Positions 16,429 through 24,608 of a stretch of DNA of 64,000 nucleotides are shown one piece after another. This DNA is from Mucilaginibacter geliditolerans (GTDB lineage Bacteria; Bacteroidota; Bacteroidia; Sphingobacteriales; Sphingobacteriaceae). Positions within the stretch are counted from its first letter, which is position 1. Every line of letters begins with the position of its first letter. Both the position numbers and the translations under genes were made by a program. Location: NCBI RefSeq assembly GCF_014200495.1, contig NZ_JACHBY010000003.1, positions 828,079 through 892,078 on the forward strand. The letters run 5' to 3'. Under the pieces are notes generated by a model that did no database searches, was not told where the DNA came from, and saw only the letters and a program-made list of their open reading frames with translations.

Positions 16429-17604
16429 ATGAACGCATATATAGTGGCGGCCAGCCGCAGCGCTGTTGGAAAAGCAACCCGTGGTGGTTTTAGATTTACC
16501 CGCCCGGATACTCTTGCCGCCGATGTTATAAAACACCTGATGGCATCTGTACCGAATGTGGATAAGGATGAGATAGAGGATGTAATTGTAGGTAATGCCA
16601 CACCAGAGGCAGAGCAGGGGCTGAATGTTGCCCGCTTAATCTCGCTAATGTCGCTGGATACCGATAAGGTACCGGGCATGACGGTGAACAGGTATTGCGC
16701 ATCGGGACTGGAAACTATTGCCATCGCGTCGGCAAAAATACATGCCGGCATTGCAGATTGTATCATAGCCGGTGGTGTTGAAAGCATGAGCCTGTTACCT
16801 ATGGGCGGCTGGCGCATTGTTCCCAATGCTGATGTGGCCCTGGCTCACCCTGATTATTACTGGGGCATGGGTCTAACTGCCGAGGCTGTAGCTAAGGAGT
16901 ATAAAATCAATCGTGAGGAGCAGGACCTGTTTGCCTATAACTCGCACCAGAAAGCCATCAGCGCCATAAAGGAAGGTAAGTTTAAGGATGAAATAGTGCC
17001 TGTAAACATTACTGAGGTTTATGTTGATGAAAGCGGCAAAAAGAAGAAAAGGGATTTTAAGATAGATACCGATGAAGGCCCAAGGGCAGATACCTCTATT
17101 GATGCCCTGGCAAAATTAAAACCAGTTTTTGATGCAAAGGGTGTGGTTACCGCTGGTAATTCATCCCAAACCAGTGATGGCGCTGCCTTTGTGATGGTGG
17201 TAAGTGAGCGTTTTATGAAAAAGAATAACCTTACCCCTATAGCCCGTTTGGTAAACTATGCCGTTGTTGGCGTGCCGCCAAGGATTATGGGCATAGGCCC
17301 TCTGTATGCCATACCGAAAGTGTTAAAAATGGCAGGTATGAAACAGCAGGACATGGATTTGTTCGAGCTAAATGAAGCCTTTGCATCGCAATCATTAGCG
17401 GTTATCAAGGGTCTGGACCTGAACCCTGATCTCATCAATGTTAACGGAGGCGCTATTGCTTTGGGTCATCCGCTGGGTTGCAGCGGGGCTAAGCTTTCGG
17501 TGCAGCTTTTTAACGAGTTGAAAAAACGTGATAAAAAATACGGTATGGTAACCATGTGTGTGGGTACCGGGCAAGGTGCCGCGGGCATATTTGAAATGTT
17601 ATAG
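16429..17604 (+). CDS. fadA: Acetyl-CoA C-acyltransferase (3-ketoacyl-CoA thiolase)
   Basis: A 391-residue thiolase for the last step of beta-oxidation, releasing acetyl-CoA. The nucleophile is Cys90 in NRYCASGLETIA. The second active-site block is GHPLGCSGAK with His347, and the acid/base Cys377 lies in MCVGTGQGAAGIF. The N-terminal block holds EIEDVIVGNATPEAEQGLN and ends with a standard C-terminus. The length equals that of Bacillus FadA. It follows the FadN-type enzyme after a long hairpin and precedes the acyl-CoA synthetase by 17 bases, so the downstream genes form one unit. Confidence 0.95.
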   Translation: MNAYIVAASRSAVGKATRGGFRFTRPDTLAADVIKHLMASVPNVDKDEIEDVIVGNATPEAEQGLNVARLISLMSLDTDKVPGMTVNRYCASGLETIAIASAKIHAGIADCIIAGGVESMSLLPMGGWRIVPNADVALAHPDYYWGMGLTAEAVAKEYKINREEQDLFAYNSHQKAISAIKEGKFKDEIVPVNITEVYVDESGKKKKRDFKIDTDEGPRADTSIDALAKLKPVFDAKGVVTAGNSSQTSDGAAFVMVVSERFMKKNNLTPIARLVNYAVVGVPPRIMGIGPLYAIPKVLKMAGMKQQDMDLFELNEAFASQSLAVIKGLDLNPDLINVNGGAIALGHPLGCSGAKLSVQLFNELKKRDKKYGMVTMCVGTGQGAAGIFEML

Positions 17605-17621
17605 AACTAAAAATTAGCGCA

Positions 17622-19433
17622 ATGGAAGCGACAAGATTATTTGATTGCATACCAGCACAGGCCGCAGCGCCCCGGGCTGATTTCTTAGCTGCAAAAGAAA
17701 ACGGCATATGGCGGTCATACAGTACACAGGAAGTGCATACTATGATTAACCAGCTCACCATGGCGCTGCTGGATATGGGTATTTCCTCAGGCGACGGTAC
17801 GGATGAGGGCAGGGATAAGATCGGCCTCATCAGCAATGGCCGGCCTGAATGGGTAATAGTTGATCTCGCTGTACAGCAAACAGGCGCGGTTTTAGTGCCA
17901 TTGTATCCCAACACAAATGCCAAGGAAATTGAGCAGATCCTGATCGAATCGGCAGTAAAATATATTTTTGTGAGCGATAAGGAACTTTGTGATAAAGTAA
18001 GTCTCGTTCGCCATAATGTACCAACGTTAAAGGAGGTATATGCTTTCGATAAAATTGAAAGTTGTCCCAACTGGACAGAATTACTCAAGCCTTTGCCAAC
18101 TGGTTACCTGCAAAAAATAGCCGGTATAACCAGCAATATCAGCGAGAACGATCTTACTACCATCATTTATACATCGGGTACTACAGGCAGGCCCAAAGGC
18201 GTAATGCTGAGCCATAAAAATATTGTGAGCAATGTGTTGGCATCAGGGCTGGTGCTTTCGCAGATCCCGGTCAGTGAAAAACGCGCATTCAGCTTTTTGC
18301 CTATGAACCATATTTTTGAAAAGATGTGTACCTACATCTATCTCTTTTATGGGTTCTCCATTTCTTATGCCGAGAATATGGATACCATCGGCCCGAATAT
18401 CCGCGATGTAAAACCCTCTATTTTTACCGCCGTACCACGCCTGCTCGAGAAGATATTTGAGCGCATTATGGCCGAAGGACAAAAACTAACCGGCGCAAAA
18501 AAGAAGATCTTTTTATGGTCGGTTAAAGTGGCGGAGGAATTTGAGCTTGAGCACACCAGTCCCTGGTATAAAATTAAACTGGCCGTTGCTGAGAAGCTGG
18601 TTTTCAGTAAATGGCGGGCAGCTATCGGTGGTAATTTAAAGGCGATAGTTATCGGCAGCTCCGCCTGCCCGGTTAAGCTCGAAAAGATATTTACTGCTGC
18701 CGGCATGGCGGTGATGGAAGGTTACGGCTTAACTGAAACCTCGCCTGTAATATCGGTTAATCAATATGACCCGAAAGGGCGAAAATTTGGTACCGTAGGT
18801 AAACTGATCGACAAGGTGCAGGTTAAAATAGCCGAGGACGGCGAAATACTTTGCAAAGGCCCAAATGTTATGATGGGCTATTATAAAAACCCGGAAATGA
18901 CTGCCGAGGTTATGCAGGATGGCTGGTTCCATACCGGTGATATCGGTGTACTGGATGAACAAGGCTTCCTGAAAATCACCGACCGTAAAAAGGAGATCTT
19001 CAAAACATCGGGTGGTAAATATGTAGCCCCGTTGCCTATCGAGAATAAAATGAAGGAAAATCATTTTATTGAACAGATGATGGTGGTGGGTGCAGGCAAA
19101 AAATTTACAGCTGCTTTGATCGTGCCATCATACACTAATTTATTGCCATGGTGCAGGGCAAATGATATTCCCACTATCTCACATGCCGAAATATTGAAAG
19201 ACAAACGTGTGATTGCCCTATATCAATCAGCAGTAGACACTTTCAACCCTGAGTTTAACCATGTGGAACAGGTGAAAAAGATCACTTTGCTGCCCAATGA
19301 ATGGTCGATAGAAAGTGGGGAGCTTACGCCAACCGGAAAAATGAAGCGCAAGGTGATAACTGAAAAATACAATGCCGAGATAGAGAAAATGTATGCAGGC
19401 GAACCAAATGAAAGTCCGTCGCTGGTAAGCTAA
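17622..19433 (+). CDS. fadD: Long-chain fatty-acid-CoA ligase (AMP-forming)
   Basis: A 603-residue acyl-CoA synthetase that activates fatty acids entering through the outer membrane, using ATP and CoA. The AMP-binding P-loop TTIIYTSGTTGRPKGVMLSH lies near 183-202. The adenylate-binding block is GYGLTETSPVISVNQ and the ATP/AMP-binding motif follows as GWFHTGDIGVLDEQGF, then ITDRKKEIFKTSGGKYVAP. The last block carries the catalytic-type Lys of TPTGKMKRK. Length and order fit the long-chain (ACSL-like) branch. Next to fadA and followed after 13 bases by the isomerase gene. Confidence 0.93.
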   Translation: MEATRLFDCIPAQAAAPRADFLAAKENGIWRSYSTQEVHTMINQLTMALLDMGISSGDGTDEGRDKIGLISNGRPEWVIVDLAVQQTGAVLVPLYPNTNAKEIEQILIESAVKYIFVSDKELCDKVSLVRHNVPTLKEVYAFDKIESCPNWTELLKPLPTGYLQKIAGITSNISENDLTTIIYTSGTTGRPKGVMLSHKNIVSNVLASGLVLSQIPVSEKRAFSFLPMNHIFEKMCTYIYLFYGFSISYAENMDTIGPNIRDVKPSIFTAVPRLLEKIFERIMAEGQKLTGAKKKIFLWSVKVAEEFELEHTSPWYKIKLAVAEKLVFSKWRAAIGGNLKAIVIGSSACPVKLEKIFTAAGMAVMEGYGLTETSPVISVNQYDPKGRKFGTVGKLIDKVQVKIAEDGEILCKGPNVMMGYYKNPEMTAEVMQDGWFHTGDIGVLDEQGFLKITDRKKEIFKTSGGKYVAPLPIENKMKENHFIEQMMVVGAGKKFTAALIVPSYTNLLPWCRANDIPTISHAEILKDKRVIALYQSAVDTFNPEFNHVEQVKKITLLPNEWSIESGELTPTGKMKRKVITEKYNAEIEKMYAGEPNESPSLVS

Positions 19434-19446
19434 ACCTTAACCCATC

Positions 19447-20214
19447 ATGAGCACTATTCAAGTATTAATAAACGACAGGCTGGCGGTAGTCACGCTTGAT
19501 AGGGGGCGATCTAACCCTATCAACCACCAAATGATAAAAGACCTGCTGACTTGCTTTCAGGAGCTTGGGGCAGATGACAATGTAGGCGGAGTGATCATCA
19601 CTGGTAAACCGGGCTTCTTCTCGTCCGGCATCGATCTGATGGAGGCTTATGATTATGATGAAGAACAGATCAAACAATTCTGGACGGATTTTCTTGCGCT
19701 TCCGGGTACGCTATCATCCTTTAAAAAACCTTTGGTTGGCGCGCTTAACGGGCATAGTCCGGCAGGTGGCTGCATCATTGCGCTTTGCTGCGATTACAGG
19801 GTGATGGTTGAGGGGCAATTTATCATCGGGTTGAATGAGATCCCGGTTGGCATCATCGTTCCTGATAGCGTTTTTAATTTATACGCTTTTGTGCTTGGTC
19901 AGCATAAAGCTTACCAATATTTAATAGAAGGCAAGCTGCTGAATGCCACCGAAGCATTGCAAGTGGGCTTAATAGATGAGCTTACTACCCCTGAAAATTT
20001 AATCGCGGCAGCAGAGAAAAAGATTCGGACCTATATGCAATTCCACCCCATTACCTGGGGCGCAAGTAAAATGAATTTGCGTAAGGAGGTGATCAGCAAA
20101 TTAAAGGCAGATCAAAGCGACTTGTTAAAGATCATGCTGAAACAATGGTGGCACCCTGCAACCCGTAAGGGATTGCAAAAAATGATCGAGAATTTAAAGG
20201 CTAAATCAGCCTAA
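19447..20214 (+). CDS. Delta3,delta2-enoyl-CoA isomerase-like crotonase
   Basis: A 255-residue crotonase-fold protein best read as an enoyl-CoA isomerase that shifts cis-3/trans-3 double bonds to trans-2, needed for oleate-like chains. The oxyanion block GALNGHSPAGGCIIALCCDY keeps Gly-Gly but has Ile where hydratases carry the first catalytic Glu. The second Glu is kept in GLNEIPVGIIVPDSV. Retention of only the second Glu, and close resemblance of PAGGC.IAL.CDYR and GLNE to mitochondrial ECI1 (recalled, not searched), support isomerase rather than hydratase. Chain ends in EALQVGLIDEL and basic helices. Followed after 14 bases by the dienoyl-CoA reductase-like gene. Confidence 0.82.
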   Translation: MSTIQVLINDRLAVVTLDRGRSNPINHQMIKDLLTCFQELGADDNVGGVIITGKPGFFSSGIDLMEAYDYDEEQIKQFWTDFLALPGTLSSFKKPLVGALNGHSPAGGCIIALCCDYRVMVEGQFIIGLNEIPVGIIVPDSVFNLYAFVLGQHKAYQYLIEGKLLNATEALQVGLIDELTTPENLIAAAEKKIRTYMQFHPITWGASKMNLRKEVISKLKADQSDLLKIMLKQWWHPATRKGLQKMIENLKAKSA

Positions 20215-20228
20215 AAGACATAAAAATC

Positions 20229-21110
20229 ATGAGCAATATTACAGACAGCGCATACAAGGGTATGTTAAGAGACGACGCTTTAAAAGGCAAAACCATTATT
20301 GTAACTGGTGGCGGCACCGGGCTTGGCCGCTCCATGGGCACTTATTTTTTAAAGCTGGGCGCTAATTTGGTGATCACCAGTCGCAAGCTGGATGTGCTGG
20401 AGCAAACCGCCAAGGAGATGGAAGCCGAAACCGGAGGCAAAGTTTTAGCCGTTGCCTGCGATGTACGCAAATATGATGAGGTGGAAAATGTATTACAGCA
20501 AGCTATCAACACCTTTGGGCAGGTAGATGTATTGCTGAACAATGCCGCTGGTAACTTTATTTCACCTACTGAACGCCTCTCGGCTAACGCTTTCGCGGCG
20601 GTTATTGATATAGTGCTGAAAGGCTCGGCTAATTGCTCGCTGGCTTTGGGTAAATACTGGATAGATAAGAAAATACCCGGTAATATTTTAAACATAGTTA
20701 CCACTTATGCCTTTACCGGCTCAGCATATGTAGTGCCATCGGCTTGTGCTAAGGGTGGCGTTTTGGCCATGACAAGGTCGCTGGCTGTTGAGTGGGGCAG
20801 GCATGGCATCCGCACCAACGCCATTGCTCCCGGGCCATTTCCCACCAAAGGCGCGTGGGACAAACTGCTCCCCGGCGAAATGGCTAAAAAATTCGATTTC
20901 AAAAACCGCGTACCTCTTAAACGTGTAGGCGAGCATCAGGAACTGGCTAACCTGGCCGCATTTTTAGTATCCGATTTCTCAGGCTATATCAACGGTGAAG
21001 TGATCACCATTGATGGCGGCGAATGGCTGCAAGGCGCAGGCCAGTTTAATGCCTTAGAGATGGTTCCACCTGAAATGTGGGACAGTATTGAGCAGGCGAC
21101 GAGGAAGTAA
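20229..21110 (+). CDS. 2,4-dienoyl-CoA reductase-like SDR oxidoreductase
   Basis: A 293-residue short-chain dehydrogenase that resembles mitochondrial DECR1 rather than the iron-sulfur flavoenzyme FadH of E. coli. The NADP-type Rossmann start is GKTIIVTGGGTGLGRSMG with TSRKLDVL following. NNAAGNFISPTERLSANAF is the striking DECR-type block, and the active site region TTYAFTGSAYVVPSACAKGG has the Tyr, Ser and Lys positions of that family. GGEWLQGAGQFNALE closes the chain. It would reduce 2,4-dienoyl-CoA formed from polyunsaturated chains. Last gene of the run; a short palindrome (21128-21143) and repeats follow. Family assignment by recall. Confidence 0.84.
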   Translation: MSNITDSAYKGMLRDDALKGKTIIVTGGGTGLGRSMGTYFLKLGANLVITSRKLDVLEQTAKEMEAETGGKVLAVACDVRKYDEVENVLQQAINTFGQVDVLLNNAAGNFISPTERLSANAFAAVIDIVLKGSANCSLALGKYWIDKKIPGNILNIVTTYAFTGSAYVVPSACAKGGVLAMTRSLAVEWGRHGIRTNAIAPGPFPTKGAWDKLLPGEMAKKFDFKNRVPLKRVGEHQELANLAAFLVSDFSGYINGEVITIDGGEWLQGAGQFNALEMVPPEMWDSIEQATRK

Positions 21111-21211
21111 AGCTCTCCATCATAGTTCCCCTCTTGAGAGGGGTTAGGGGTGTGTTATACCTTTAATTAAGGTAAACCAATCACTAGTCAACTAATCTCT
21201 AATCACTATCA

Positions 21212-21312
21212 TTTGGGCGCTGCCTGCGGCCCGTGCTTTCCGCTCATACTGCACAGGCTTTAGGCGCGGCCGCACTAAGGCTCTCAAAGTGGGCCGGTAT
21301 CCGCTGCTATCA
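21212..21312. repeat. GC-rich dispersed repeat, copy 1
   Basis: Aligns with 63811-63912 over about 100 bases, sharing CCTGCGG, TCATAC, GCAGGC-like, TTAGGC and GGGCCGGTAT blocks in the same order. Visibly more GC-rich than the flanking AT-rich bases. A non-coding, non-autonomous repeat family is the simplest reading; the parent mobile element is not in the window. Confidence 0.6.
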
Positions 21313-21647
21313 CTAACGCGAACTTCAACGCGCTCCGCCGACTCACCCAGTCGTTGCTTCGCTCGACTACCCTCTCTACCGCGAGCGGTAAAGAGGGTAA
21401 GAAATTTATTTCTTTATCAGCTCCGTTAGGAGCAAAATGTTGGTAGCATAGAATTTACCATTTATTCGCGCCGTAGGTGCGTAACCAATCGCCATTATCA
21501 ATTCCCTGAAAAGCGCAGAGTTATGTACCTACGGCACATACTATTTTAATCATTATTTTTCTACCAACATTTAACCCCGATGGGGTTATTCTTCTGTAAC
21601 ACAATTGATTTATAATAATTTACTTGCAATATTAAATATTTATCATT

Positions 21648-21666
21648 TACTTTGAATTTCAAAGTA
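21648..21666. promoter_or_regulatory. Operator-like palindrome upstream of the membrane protein/regulator pair
   Basis: Perfect 7-5-7 palindrome TACTTTGAATTTCAAAGTA, 7 bases before the start codon at 21674, overlapping the promoter. A near-identical palindrome with the same CAAAGTACTTT extension stands at 22675-22693 before the next gene unit. Binding by the winged-helix protein at 22356 is inference. Confidence 0.65.
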
Positions 21667-21673
21667 CTTTATA

Positions 21674-22375
21674 ATGAAAGATAAAGACATATTAGATGAG
21701 ATCAGTTCCATCAAAAATATTATGGAGCGTTCCACCCGGTTCATATCTCTGAGTGGGCTATCAGGGGTAATGGCTGGTATTTATGCATTAGTTGGAGCTG
21801 GGTTGGCGTATAACAATCTTAAACCTTTTTATGAAATAACTCATAATCCCAAAACAGGTTTTGTTTATGGTGAATCATCTACTTTGTCGAATATAAAGGG
21901 ATTATTTTACGGTTCTACAAATACAGGTTACCTTGAAGCTATAGCTATTCAATTGCTTCTTATTGCAATAATTGTCCTCATCCTTTCAATTGGTACAGGT
22001 ATTTTATTAACCATCCGCAAAGCCCACCGCAAAAGCCAATCCGTTTGGAACCAAAGCAGCAGGGCATTCTTAAAGAAAGGATTATTACCCCTACTAACCG
22101 GAGGCTGTTTTATTTTGATATTGCTGGTGCATCAATATTATGGTATAATTGCGCCTGCCTGTCTGATTTTTTATGGATTGGCACTGGTAGCCGCAAGTCA
22201 ATATACCTATGGTGATGTAAAATGGCTGGGCTTATCAGAGATAGGTTTAGGGCTTTTAGCTATGCTGTTCCCTTTATACGGCTTGCTGTTTTGGGCATTT
22301 GGTTTTGGCGTGCTGCACATTTTGTACGGCACCATTATGTACTTTAAATACGACCGTGAAAATAGCGCTCACTAA
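21674..22375 (+). CDS. Polytopic membrane protein of unknown function
   Basis: A 233-residue protein with an N-terminal cytosolic helix (MKDKDILDEISSIKNIMERS) and about five to six membrane segments: near 25-45, 95-120 (LLLIAIIVLILSIGTGILLT), 140-160, 165-180, 195-215 and 217-230. I do not recognise a named family. It overlaps the following winged-helix regulator by 20 bases in a different frame, which strongly suggests translational coupling. Such membrane-protein/winged-helix pairs occur in Bacteroidetes and may form a sensor-regulator couple. It carries the palindromic operator candidate right at its start. Confidence 0.8.
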   Translation: MKDKDILDEISSIKNIMERSTRFISLSGLSGVMAGIYALVGAGLAYNNLKPFYEITHNPKTGFVYGESSTLSNIKGLFYGSTNTGYLEAIAIQLLLIAIIVLILSIGTGILLTIRKAHRKSQSVWNQSSRAFLKKGLLPLLTGGCFILILLVHQYYGIIAPACLIFYGLALVAASQYTYGDVKWLGLSEIGLGLLAMLFPLYGLLFWAFGFGVLHILYGTIMYFKYDRENSAH

Positions 22376-22658
22376 TTTTGATAAAGCCTTTGAGAACCGC
22401 ATACGCCTGCAAATTATGAGCGTACTGGTTGCCAATGAGAGTTACGATTTCAACTCCCTAAAGGAACTGCTTGCCGTAACCGATGGTAACCTGGCATCGC
22501 ATTTAAAGGCTTTGGAAAAAGAGGAATATATCAGCGTTATCAAATCATTTTTGGGCCGCAAACCTAATACACGTTACCAGGCATCCGCCAAAGGCATCGC
22601 TGCATTTAAAAAACACTTAGAGGCCCTGGAAAATTTAATAAAACAGCAAAAGGGCTAA
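22356..22658 (+). CDS. Winged-helix transcriptional regulator
   Basis: A 100-residue DNA-binding protein. I chose the GTG at 22356: the longer frame upstream merely reads the membrane-protein gene in another frame, while the family normally starts just before the first helix (ALTNFDKAFENRIRLQIMSV). The HTH follows as FNSLKELLAVTDGNLASHLK, with recognition-helix residues LASHLKALEKE, then a wing (YISVIKSFLGRKPNTRYQAS). This fits the small ArsR/MarR-like winged-helix family often called HTH_34. It overlaps the membrane protein's stop by 20 bases. The paired palindromes before both gene units suggest it represses itself and the next operon. Confidence 0.87.
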   Translation: MKIALTNFDKAFENRIRLQIMSVLVANESYDFNSLKELLAVTDGNLASHLKALEKEEYISVIKSFLGRKPNTRYQASAKGIAAFKKHLEALENLIKQQKG

Positions 22659-22674
22659 TATTTTTTTGACTACA

Positions 22675-22693
22675 TGCTTTGTAATACAAAGTA
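22675..22693. promoter_or_regulatory. Second copy of the winged-helix operator candidate
   Basis: TGCTTTGTAATACAAAGTA matches the palindrome at 21648-21666 in spacing (5-base centre) and in the downstream CTTT. Only the outer left base breaks the symmetry (G for A). It is 29 bases before the ferritin-like gene start at 22723. Confidence 0.6.
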
Positions 22694-22722
22694 CTTTTAA
22701 AAAATCTTTATCAAACTAAAAT

Positions 22723-23454
22723 ATGCAAACAAGCAAAAACTGGATAGAGCATTTCAAGGCAAATGCGCTCCAAAAAAGAGTGAACTGGGATTTAAATCCG
22801 CGTATAACCAGGAAAGAAATAAGAACCATACTACCCTCCTTACAGGCATGGCAACTGGGCGAAACATCGGAAGGCAAAAACCTGATCATGGCTTCAACCC
22901 GTTATGCGGAGCGCATCGGCGACCCGGATTATGTAACTGCCGTTAAACTTTTCATTAAGGAGGAGCAAAAGCATGGCAACAATCTCGGCCATTACCTGGA
23001 TAGCATCAATATGCCAAGAATAAAAAAGAACTGGGGCGATTCCATGTTCCGCAGGGTGCGATATATGAATACGAGCATGGAAACATGGACACTGGCCGTA
23101 ATTGTAGTAGAAAGCACCGCCCAGATATTTTATCAGGCTTTAAAAGATGCCACCGGATGCGAGCTGCTGAAACAAATATGCACCGATATACTCATAGACG
23201 AAGCCTATCATATCACCTTTCAAACGGAAAGATTGGTCATCATATTCGATAGTAAAACCATCGGCGAGAAAAATTTTAGGCGGTATTTTTATAAAGCGTT
23301 CTGGCATTTCACTTCCACATTGGTATGGTTTGCGCACCGCAAATTGTTTAAAGCTGGTGGTAATACATTTAGTGGTTATATGCGAAAAATGGATCGCAAA
23401 TATTTAAAAACACTTAACCGCATTACCTCTGAAGCGGCAGTGCAAATGGCTTAA
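22723..23454 (+). CDS. Ferritin-like diiron-type protein
   Basis: A 243-residue protein with the helical pattern and metal-ligand motifs of ferritin-like diiron proteins. KEEQKHGNNLGHYLDSINMP holds an ExxH pair, and a second ExxH lies in LIDEAYHITFQTERLVII. Earlier Glu residues in ASTRYAERIGDPDYV may complete the site, and VVESTAQIFYQALKD lies between them. No signal peptide. It is the first gene of a three-gene run with a DUF2809 protein and an MpaB/DUF2236 protein, both plausible redox neighbours. The reaction is unknown: it could be an oxidase, oxygenase or iron-handling protein. Confidence 0.78.
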   Translation: MQTSKNWIEHFKANALQKRVNWDLNPRITRKEIRTILPSLQAWQLGETSEGKNLIMASTRYAERIGDPDYVTAVKLFIKEEQKHGNNLGHYLDSINMPRIKKNWGDSMFRRVRYMNTSMETWTLAVIVVESTAQIFYQALKDATGCELLKQICTDILIDEAYHITFQTERLVIIFDSKTIGEKNFRRYFYKAFWHFTSTLVWFAHRKLFKAGGNTFSGYMRKMDRKYLKTLNRITSEAAVQMA

Positions 23455-23481
23455 GGATAATTAAAAATTAAACACAAAACC

Positions 23482-23850
23482 ATGTTAAGCTTCAACTCCA
23501 AATATTTCTATTTAGCCCTGCTGCTATTAATTACCGAGATCATCATCGCCACATGGGCACACGACGCGTTTATCCGGCCCTATGGAGGGGATTTTCTGGT
23601 AGTGATACTAATCTATTGCCTGGTTAAAAGCTTTATGGATAGCCCTGTTTCACCTACTATCCTGGGTGTATTAGTGTTTGCTTATGCGGTGGAGATCTCC
23701 CAGTATTTTCATTTGGTAAACCTGCTTGGGCTGGGAAATTCAAAACTTGCCCGTATTATAATGGGGACATCCTTTTCATGGACGGATATGCTGATGTACT
23801 CACTTGGTATGCTTTTGGTTTTAATAATTGAGCTATGCAGAAAGAGATAA
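23482..23850 (+). CDS. DUF2809 membrane protein
   Basis: A 122-residue integral membrane protein with about four segments (5-25, 30-50, 58-78, 100-118). The DUF2809 signature is seen in HDAFIRPYGGDFLVVILIYC and in VEISQYFHLVNLLGLG, followed by GTSFSWTDMLMYSLG. Function of the family is unknown. Its last 16 bases overlap the start of the following MpaB-family gene, suggesting translational coupling. Confidence 0.88.
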   Translation: MLSFNSKYFYLALLLLITEIIIATWAHDAFIRPYGGDFLVVILIYCLVKSFMDSPVSPTILGVLVFAYAVEISQYFHLVNLLGLGNSKLARIIMGTSFSWTDMLMYSLGMLLVLIIELCRKR

Positions 23851-24608
23851 AATATTTTGTGAGTGAAGATTCGATAGTGCGCGAGATATGGGGCCGTGCC
23901 GATAGTATCCTTTTCATTTTTGCAGGTGCCGCCGCCGAATTTGCGCTGAATAAGGCGGTCGACTGGCTATATTTTACCGGCCAATTACCTGCTGATCCGC
24001 TCGCAAGGTTGTTCTCTACTGTAGGTTATGCAAGGCAAATTATCTTTTCTGAGTTAGACGAGGCAAATCGCACCATCGACCAGATAACTGCTATCCATAA
24101 AGGCGTAGAAGAAAACCGTGGCGCTCAAATCCCCGACTGGGCCTACCGCGATGTATTGTTTATGCTGATCTATTATTCTGTTCGTTCCTATGAAGTATTG
24201 TACCGGGAACTCACTTACAACGAAAAGGAAGAGGTATTCAACACTTTTTACCGCGTTGGTAAAAGAATGGGCTTGCAGGAATTACCTGTAGATTATACCG
24301 ATTGGGTGCTCATCCGCAATCAGCATTTGCAAAAAGATACCGTACAGAGTCATTTTACAACCGACCTGTATAAACAATACAGAAAGCACCTGGGCCCTGT
24401 ACGGTATCAGCTATTAAAAGAGGTTCAGTTAATGATAGTTCCTGAAAGGGTGCGCGCCCTGCTTTCGCTTGGCAACGCACTCCTGCTATTTCCTGTATTG
24501 TGGCTATATAAGTTAACCCGGCTGGCTAAAGCCGACGAATATTTAATAGCCGCTGTTTTACCCGATGTTTACAAAAAGCAGGTGAGCTCTTTAACCATTA
24601 AACGTTAA
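23835..24608 (+). CDS. MpaB/DUF2236-family putative oxygenase
   Basis: A 257-residue protein of the family related to fungal MpaB and latex-clearing (rubber) oxygenase, which are haem-dependent oxidants. The start EDSIVREIWGRADSILFIFA and the run AAAEFALNKAVDWLYFTGQL are typical, as is DPLARLFSTVGYARQIIF. Later blocks include LIYYSVRSYEVLYRELTYNE. A hydrophobic segment near 203-220 (LLSLGNALLLFPVLWLYKLT) may anchor it to the membrane. Substrate unknown. It ends three bases inside the convergent LuxR-type gene. Confidence 0.84.
   Translation: MQKEIKYFVSEDSIVREIWGRADSILFIFAGAAAEFALNKAVDWLYFTGQLPADPLARLFSTVGYARQIIFSELDEANRTIDQITAIHKGVEENRGAQIPDWAYRDVLFMLIYYSVRSYEVLYRELTYNEKEEVFNTFYRVGKRMGLQELPVDYTDWVLIRNQHLQKDTVQSHFTTDLYKQYRKHLGPVRYQLLKEVQLMIVPERVRALLSLGNALLLFPVLWLYKLTRLAKADEYLIAAVLPDVYKKQVSSLTIKR

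Larger units (their letters stand above)
21111..21673. other. 563-base gap of intergenic repeats, no gene
   Basis: No coding region is visible. The gap starts with the palindrome CCCCTC-TTGA-GAGGGG at 21128-21143, a possible terminator of the fad run. It continues with a GC-rich repeat (21212-21312) that has a second copy at 63811-63912. Then come a CTACCCTCTC/GAGCGG segment and a third repeat with inverted ends (AAATGTTGGTAG near 21436 and CTACCAACATTT near 21562). The 3' end is AT-rich and holds the palindrome annotated at 21648. Confidence 0.7.

Noticed and set aside
17510..18088. A 192-residue minus-strand open frame opposite fadA/fadD
   Set aside because: Overlaps two genes with clear catalytic motifs; no family resemblance and unusual composition.
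21111..21673. Possible insertion sequence or pseudogene in the gap after the fad run
   Set aside because: No transposase-like frame, no terminal repeats around a coding part; only short non-coding repeats.
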